DNA of 64,000 nucleotides. Source: Micavibrio_A sp041655955. Its GTDB lineage: Bacteria; Pseudomonadota; Alphaproteobacteria; Micavibrionales; Micavibrionaceae. The stretch is taken from assembly GCA_041655955.1 (NCBI GenBank), contig JBBAEN010000001.1, positions 744,001-808,000 of the forward strand, in the 5' to 3' direction. Under the pieces are notes generated by a model. It had not been told where the DNA came from, did not search any database, and saw nothing but the letters and a program-made list of their open reading frames with translations. This document shows, piece after piece, positions 59,331-64,000 of the stretch (positions are counted from its first letter, which is position 1; the number at the start of each line of letters is the position of its first letter). Made by a program: the position numbers and the translations under genes.

Positions 59331-60137
59331 ATGGGAGTAGGAAAGATGATAAACGGATTTTTTAAAACACCCACAAGACACGTAGGACGCACAGGACGCT
59401 TAGGTGCGCTGGCAATGACCACCGCCTTGTCGCTTGCGCTCGCGGCGTGCGGGGCCGGCGAGCGGCTTGCGGAAGTCGGCAAGGCCCCCAACCTGACGGC
59501 GATTGAAAACCCGACGACCAAGGCGGACTACCGCGCCGTGTCCATGCCGATGCCAACGCCCAAAGTCGCGCACAAACAGGTAAATTCCCTTTGGACGGGC
59601 GATCGGCAGGCCTTTTTTGACGATCAGCGCGCGGATAATGTCGGCGACATCCTCACCGTCGTGATCGACATCAAGGACAAGGCGGAGCTGGACAATGCCA
59701 GCAACAGGACGCGCCAGAGCGGCGAGAATGCGGGCCTTGCCGCCTTCCTCGGTTATGAAACGAAGCTGACGGATTTCCTCCCCGACGCGGTCAACAGCGC
59801 CAACCTTATCGAAGGCGACGCGACATCGAACTTTAAAGGCAGCGGCAAGATCGACCGTGAGGAAAAAATCCAGATGAAGCTTGCGGCGATCGTCACGCAA
59901 ATCCTTCCCAACGGCAACATGGTGATTCAGGGCCGTCAGGAAGTGCGCGTTAACTTTGAAAAACGCATCCTTGAACTTGCCGGCGTCATCCGTCCGCAGG
60001 ACATCACGATCGACAATGCAATCCCGTATGAAAAAGTCGCGGAAGCGCGCATCTCCTATGGCGGCAAGGGCCAGATAACGGATGTGCAACAGCCGCGCTA
60101 CGGGCAACAAGTTTACGACGTCCTCTTCCCGTTCTAG
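59331..60137 (+). CDS. flgH: flagellar L-ring lipoprotein FlgH
   Basis: A 268-residue outer-membrane lipoprotein forming the L ring. The lipobox LAAC places the lipidated Cys at residue 40. The core has SLWTGDRQAFFDDQRADNVG, DILTVVIDIKDKAELDN and NGNMVIQGRQEVRVNFEKR. Starts at 59331 (AAGGA 7 bp upstream) and 59346 are both possible. A strong terminator follows. Confidence 0.94.
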   Translation: MGVGKMINGFFKTPTRHVGRTGRLGALAMTTALSLALAACGAGERLAEVGKAPNLTAIENPTTKADYRAVSMPMPTPKVAHKQVNSLWTGDRQAFFDDQRADNVGDILTVVIDIKDKAELDNASNRTRQSGENAGLAAFLGYETKLTDFLPDAVNSANLIEGDATSNFKGSGKIDREEKIQMKLAAIVTQILPNGNMVIQGRQEVRVNFEKRILELAGVIRPQDITIDNAIPYEKVAEARISYGGKGQITDVQQPRYGQQVYDVLFPF

Positions 60138-60210
60138 GATAGAAAATCCCGGATCTCTTCAAGGACGAAGCGGTAGGGGCGTCGTAATAAACCACCCTAC
60201 TCCAAAAAGA

Positions 60211-60248
60211 AACCCGGTACAGGACGTACCGGGTTTTCTTTATTTTTT
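60211..60248 (+). terminator. terminator of the flgF-flgH operon
   Basis: AACCCGGTAC-AGGAC-GTACCGGGTT, perfect 10-bp stem, then TTCTTTATTTTTT. It lies 73 bp after flgH and before the convergent gene. Confidence 0.88.
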
Positions 60249-60278
60249 GGGGCCGCCATGCGGGGCGTTCTTAACACG

Positions 60279-61292
60279 CTAAAGCGACAATTTTCCGATG
60301 GCCGCCATGACCGCCGGCGTTTGCGCAATGACCTTGCGCGGCAGGGGCGAATATTTCCTTGTGCCTTCGTTCATATCCTTGAAAAGATTTTCGGGGCGTT
60401 CAAGAATCCATGTGCGGTTCAAAGCCTCCCCCTGCAGGCCGGTTTCCCCATCCGCGATGATAAGATCCTGTGACGCATAATCGCGCATATCGGCGACAAT
60501 CAGGGAATCGATATCGCCATTATTGCTTGCATCGTCAAAATAAACCACTTTTTGCGAAATGCTGGAAACATTATCGACCACTTGCTCCAGCTCTTCATGC
60601 AGCCCGTCGACAAAAAATTCGGTGATCGGGAAGGAAGCGCGTGAAAAATCCGTTATCCCCTGCCCCGCACGGTGCATCAGCAAGCTACGGTCTTTTTCAC
60701 GTTTTTGCGCAAGGGCGCCCATTATAAAATCGCCGCTCAAAGACGGGGGGAATTCTTCATAGGTCAGCATCGCGCTGGTTACGGCGCTTCCGGCAAGAAT
60801 GCCGATATTCAGCTCCTCACTCATTTCGCGGAAAGAGGTTTGCTCCACCGTCGTTGTAATGCCGCCGGCAGGGCGCGAATAAACACCGGGGTTAGGCACG
60901 CCTTCGGGCGTCTTTGACGGGGCGGTGCGCTGAACCATCGGCTGGAAAATACCGTCGGACAAAGCCAGATAAACCATCATGCCCGCGCCCGCCGTGCGGC
61001 GCGTCGAACGGATGACGTCAATATCCTGCCCGAAAGCCTGCTCCACCTTCGCTATAATATCGGCAGGGGCGTTTGCCGCATGGGCGGCCTGAAAATCTTT
61101 CCTTAAAAGCCCCTGATAATTTCGGGCATGTTCCGGGATCAGGACGACCGCCGGATCGTCGGGATTCCATTCCAGAACCGTGCGGCCCTTGCTGCCCTCA
61201 TGGCGGGTCAAAACCTGATATTCACGCCGGAATGTTGAAAACGCATCGGGGGCCTCACTGACCACATGCCGGTTGCGTAGAATCATATTCAT
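60279..61292 (-). CDS. Nudix-like protein with shortened Nudix box
   Basis: A 337-residue cytoplasmic protein. The motif PAGGITTTVEQTSFREMSEE keeps the REXXEE core of Nudix hydrolases, but the spacing between the Gly/Glu part and RE is three residues shorter than normal. Upstream is an RRTAGAGMMVYLALSDG strand pattern that also fits a Nudix fold. The ATG at 61292 is supported by GGGAG 7 bp upstream. The substrate is unknown. Not a member of a family I can name with confidence. Confidence 0.65.
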   Translation of the reverse strand: MNMILRNRHVVSEAPDAFSTFRREYQVLTRHEGSKGRTVLEWNPDDPAVVLIPEHARNYQGLLRKDFQAAHAANAPADIIAKVEQAFGQDIDVIRSTRRTAGAGMMVYLALSDGIFQPMVQRTAPSKTPEGVPNPGVYSRPAGGITTTVEQTSFREMSEELNIGILAGSAVTSAMLTYEEFPPSLSGDFIMGALAQKREKDRSLLMHRAGQGITDFSRASFPITEFFVDGLHEELEQVVDNVSSISQKVVYFDDASNNGDIDSLIVADMRDYASQDLIIADGETGLQGEALNRTWILERPENLFKDMNEGTRKYSPLPRKVIAQTPAVMAAIGKLSL

Positions 61293-61376
61293 TTTATGGC
61301 TCCCTATAATATTTCTATAATGCAGCATTCTTATTTTATGGAATGGGAAGCATAGCCTCTCGCGCACTATTATGCA

Positions 61377-61409
61377 AATAAAAAGAGGCCGGCCCGCTTA
61401 AGGCCAGCC
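61377..61409 (-). terminator. terminator of dksA
   Basis: On the minus strand GGCTGGCC-TTAAGCG-GGCCGGCC (one T:G pair) followed by TCTTTTTTATTTG, 22 bp after the dksA stop. Confidence 0.75.
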
Positions 61410-61430
61410 CCCTTTCAAATTTTCGGAAAG

Positions 61431-61865
61431 CTAGTCTTCGCGGTGCGTTTTTTCCATTTTCTCGTGGCGCTCCTGCGCTTCGAGGGAAAGCGTCGCGACG
61501 GGGCGGGCTTCGAGGCGCGGCACGCCGATAGGCTCGCCCGTTTCCTCGCAATAACCATATTCGCCATCATCAATGCGCATCAGCGCTTCGTTGATTTTAG
61601 AGATAAGCTTGCGCTCGCGATCACGCGTACGCAGTTCCAGCGCATGATCGGTTTCGGCGCTTGCGCGGTCGGCAAGATCGGGCTGCTGCAATTCCGTCGT
61701 CTGCAAAGTCTGGTGAATCGTTTCATTGGATTCACGCAACAGCTCGGAGCGCCACGCAATAAGCTTGTGCCGGAAATATTCCAGCATGACCGGGTTCATA
61801 TATCCCTTTTTATCCTTGTTCGGATTATAATCCGCGGGGACGATAACGTTTTTTTCTGTGGCCAT
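61431..61865 (-). CDS. dksA: RNA polymerase-binding regulator DksA
   Basis: A 144-residue coiled-coil protein that enters the RNAP secondary channel and works with ppGpp. The coiled coil spans about 30-105 with the tip DLADRASAETDHALELRTRD. The C-terminal finger reads YCEETGEPIG...RLEARPVATLSLEAQERHE and keeps only one Cys, so it lacks the four-Cys zinc site, as in many alphaproteobacterial DksA proteins. A good terminator follows. Confidence 0.93.
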   Translation of the reverse strand: MATEKNVIVPADYNPNKDKKGYMNPVMLEYFRHKLIAWRSELLRESNETIHQTLQTTELQQPDLADRASAETDHALELRTRDRERKLISKINEALMRIDDGEYGYCEETGEPIGVPRLEARPVATLSLEAQERHEKMEKTHRED

Positions 61866-61987
61866 TCGAAATATTTCCTCAATAAAAAACAGTCAACATT
61901 AAAGCTGAAAAGCGAGGGAGAATATAGGTATTCCCCCGGCACAAGGCAAGGTGAATATAGGGAAAACCCATATTTACCCCTATAATA

Positions 61988-62392
61988 TCAGGAAATAAGG
62001 TAATCGCAGAAAGGGCGGGCTTTTTCGACCGCGGCGGCGATGGATTCATCGAGCTTATTGCCGTAATCCCGCCCCGTGTCTTTCACGATGAAAGAATAGA
62101 GATGCTCTTTGGCAATCTCCACGCCGTTTTCCTGCAAAAGCTCCCCGCAGGCAATGGCCATATCGGTCAGATCGGCAGAAAACAGCCCTTCATCCTTCTT
62201 CAGGACGACCATATGTCCGTTATCATCCAAAAGCCGGAAAACAGCCGCCCGCTCGCCGGCGGCAATAACAGGCTTAATAAAAATGATTTCATCCGCCGCC
62301 GCCATGGCCGTACCGGCCGCAAGCAAGGCGGATGCGGCGGTTGAAGCCGTCCCCGCCGCCGAAGAGAAAAATGCCCTGATTTTATTCATCAC
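61988..62392 (-). CDS. hypothetical exported protein, 134 aa
   Basis: The N-terminus (MMNKIRAFFSSAAGTASTAA, then SALLAAGTAMAAADE) looks like a signal peptide ending AMA-A. The mature part of about 100 residues is mixed alpha/beta with two Cys (residues about 82 and 129), which could form a disulfide. No family recognised. Single gene between dksA and fliX. Confidence 0.6.
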   Translation of the reverse strand: MMNKIRAFFSSAAGTASTAASALLAAGTAMAAADEIIFIKPVIAAGERAAVFRLLDDNGHMVVLKKDEGLFSADLTDMAIACGELLQENGVEIAKEHLYSFIVKDTGRDYGNKLDESIAAAVEKARPFCDYLIS

Positions 62393-62466
62393 CGTCCCGC
62401 CATCATCCTTATGGCCGGACTATTGCATAATTATGGAAATAAATCAAGCGGATTTTATAAGCGGGT

Positions 62467-62898
62467 TTAATGACTCGCAAGCGCCCTTTGCATCTTGGCC
62501 ATTTCAATCTGGGCGCGCAGATCGATCTCGTCGAGGATGGCAGTCAGGCGCGGATCGGTGACCCGCTCGCGGTGGGACGCGACAACGTCGGCAATATCAA
62601 TAACCTGCCCGATTGTCAGGCTGCCCGTCAGGATGGCGTGGCGCAAGCCGTCCAGCTCTTTCAGGATATCCTCGCCCCGCTCCACCATACGGCGGCGCGC
62701 GGCCTGCTCTCCCGGCGCTTCCGCCGCCTGCACGCTGAGCAACGCATCGACGCGCGCGATCGACTGGGCCGGCGCGGCGCCTGCCGCCTGTTTGGGCGCA
62801 TGGGCGATAAAATCCTCAAAGCTTCCACCGCCGGAAACCTTGCCGGATTTTTTAGTGCCGGACGCTCCTTGTGTCTTTGACGGGCCTTCGATTTTCAT
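62467..62898 (-). CDS. fliX: flagellar assembly regulator FliX
   Basis: A 143-residue protein with a disordered N-terminal 40 residues and a helical C-terminus with DILKELDGLRHAILTGSLTI, then the HRERVTDPRLTAILDEIDLR segment typical of FliX. In Caulobacter FliX ties flagellar assembly to the sigma-54 activator FlbD and is divergent from flgI, exactly as here. Confidence 0.87.
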   Translation of the reverse strand: MKIEGPSKTQGASGTKKSGKVSGGGSFEDFIAHAPKQAAGAAPAQSIARVDALLSVQAAEAPGEQAARRRMVERGEDILKELDGLRHAILTGSLTIGQVIDIADVVASHRERVTDPRLTAILDEIDLRAQIEMAKMQRALASH

Positions 62899-63078
62899 GC
62901 TCTACCTTTTCTTCATCTCCCATTATACCCCTTTTCCCGCCCTTATATTAAGAGGCAATTTTTGCCGCCCTGCCGCAACAGGGAAAAAACGCCCCTGCTC
63001 CTAGCCGCGCCGCCGCCATGCCTGAAGGGCGGAAAGCGCAATCCATTGGAAATAAACAAGAATACACCGAGGCCCTGC

Positions 63079-63094
63079 TGGCACGAACTTCGCA
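63079..63094 (+). promoter_or_regulatory. candidate sigma-54 promoter of flgI
   Basis: TGGCACGAACTTCGCA, GG and GC 10 bp apart, 36 bp before the flgI start codon. It differs from the flgF site only within the spacer (GGCT versus GAAC context). Confidence 0.65.
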
Positions 63095-63130
63095 AGGGAC
63101 AGGGTGGAATTATCAAGGGTGAGAAGAATT

Positions 63131-64000
63131 ATGTTTATGAAAGATAGAGCCATAGCCAAATCCCTGCGCCGCTCCGGTTTTTTGACACTGGGCGCGCTGC
63201 TGACACTTTTCATCGCCATGAGCATCTTCGCGGGCGGCGCCGAAGCGAAGACGACGCGGATCAAGGATATCGCCAATATCGAATCCGTCCGTGAAAACCA
63301 GCTTATCGGCTACGGGCTTGTCGTCGGGCTGAACGGGACGGGCGATACGCTGAACAGCTCCCCCTTTACCGAACAATCGCTCATCGCCATGTTAGAGCGG
63401 CTCGGCATCAATGTCCGCGGCCAGAAACTCAATACCGGCAACGTCGCCGCCGTCATGGTGACGGCAAGCCTGCCGCCCTTCACCAATCAGGGCTCATCCA
63501 TCGACGTAAACATCTCCTCGCTCGGCAACGCATCGAGCCTTCAGGGCGGAACGCTCCTCGTCACGCCGCTTGTCGCGGCGGACGGCGAGGTTTACGCCAT
63601 CGCGCAAGGCTCGGTCAACGTGTCCGGCTATTCCGCGACGGGCGCGGCAACACAGCAGGTTCAAAACATCCCGACCGCCGCGCGCATACCGGGCGGCGCT
63701 ATCGTCGAGCGGGAAATCAGCTTCCGGCTCGAAGACCTGCAATCGGTTCGCCTCTCGCTGCGCAACCCCGACTTCACGACGGCGCGGCGCATCGCACAGG
63801 CCATTAACGGCTTTTCCGCCGCGAATATCGCGACGGCGGAAAATTCCGCAAGCGTCGTTCTGGAACGCCCCAGCATGTATGCCGGAACCATCGTTGACCT
63901 TATCACCGATATCGAACAGCTCCCCGTCGAGCCGGATCAGGTCGCGCGCGTCGTGATTGACGAGCGTTCGGGCGTTATCGTGATCGGCTCGCAGGTTAAA
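63131..64000 (+). CDS. flgI: flagellar P-ring protein FlgI (N-terminal 290 residues; cut by window edge)
   Basis: P-ring subunit exported by Sec. The signal region is SLRRSGFLTLGALLTLFIAM and further to GGAEA. The mature part starts TTRIKDIANIESVRENQLIG and shows YGLVVGLNGTGDTLNSSPF and NVAAVMVTASLPPFTNQGSS. The frame is open to the window end. The starts at 63131 and 63137 are both possible. Divergent from fliX. Confidence 0.95.
   Translation, partial: MFMKDRAIAKSLRRSGFLTLGALLTLFIAMSIFAGGAEAKTTRIKDIANIESVRENQLIGYGLVVGLNGTGDTLNSSPFTEQSLIAMLERLGINVRGQKLNTGNVAAVMVTASLPPFTNQGSSIDVNISSLGNASSLQGGTLLVTPLVAADGEVYAIAQGSVNVSGYSATGAATQQVQNIPTAARIPGGAIVEREISFRLEDLQSVRLSLRNPDFTTARRIAQAINGFSAANIATAENSASVVLERPSMYAGTIVDLITDIEQLPVEPDQVARVVIDERSGVIVIGSQVK

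Overview
The window is chromosomal DNA from an alphaproteobacterium. The evidence is the fused cytochrome b/c1 gene next to a Rieske gene, CckA, FliX divergent from flgI, the recG/sdhE/mfd cluster, a GTTC-N7-GTTC SOS box in front of recA, and the MotE-like/FliM/FliL cluster. Gene content and style (motile, gene-dense, many short orphan proteins) resemble the Micavibrio/Rhodospirillales-like part of the class; that placement is inference, not a search result. There are no phage, IS or CRISPR genes. Almost every gene is a recognisable core gene.

Layout. 1-8.1 kb: a cut gene, an alpha/beta hydrolase, aspartate aminotransferase, an APH-type kinase, mfd and sdhE. 8.2-11.8 kb: recG (divergent) and an orphan 446-aa low-complexity protein. 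11.8-16.1 kb: a DUF502 membrane protein with an alpha2-type glycyl-tRNA synthetase, tRNA-Lys, a sulfotransferase with coaD, and a 35-aa microgene with its own terminator. 16.2-22.1 kb: gyrA, a DUF2059 protein, ssb, a soluble globin-coupled chemoreceptor and a DUF465 protein. 22.3-29.3 kb: an ALDH7-like dehydrogenase with a Na/Pi-cotransporter/PhoU protein, a DUF924 protein, and the cytochrome bc1 operon (petA, fbcH). 29.4-36.2 kb: trmL, hemF, a 63-aa microgene, a 37-bp tandem array, the CCA-adding enzyme, a LuxR-type regulator with a broken receiver, and a lytic transglycosylase.

36.3-39.2 kb is the most unusual stretch. A truncated dapA remnant sits in its usual place before smpB. It ends in a large inverted repeat. 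It is followed by a diverged tandem duplication of about 255 bp and, after endonuclease V, an array of about 40-bp degenerate repeats. recA follows with a readable promoter, SOS operator and terminator.

40.7-64 kb is a flagellar region: flgB-flgC-fliE-fliQ-fliR-flhB with cckA at its end (minus); an flhB-like gene, a small ORF, fliO, fliP and a HAD-like gene (plus); fliL-fliM-DUF6468-motE-like-TPR protein (minus); flgF-flgG-flgA-flgH (plus); fliX and flgI (divergent). Three sites matching the sigma-54 consensus (TGGCACG-N4-YYGCA) lie in front of flgB, flgF and flgI. With fliX present, this suggests a Caulobacter-like sigma-54/FlbD-type hierarchy. The FlgC reading frame starts with an apparent Sec signal peptide, which is not expected for a rod protein.
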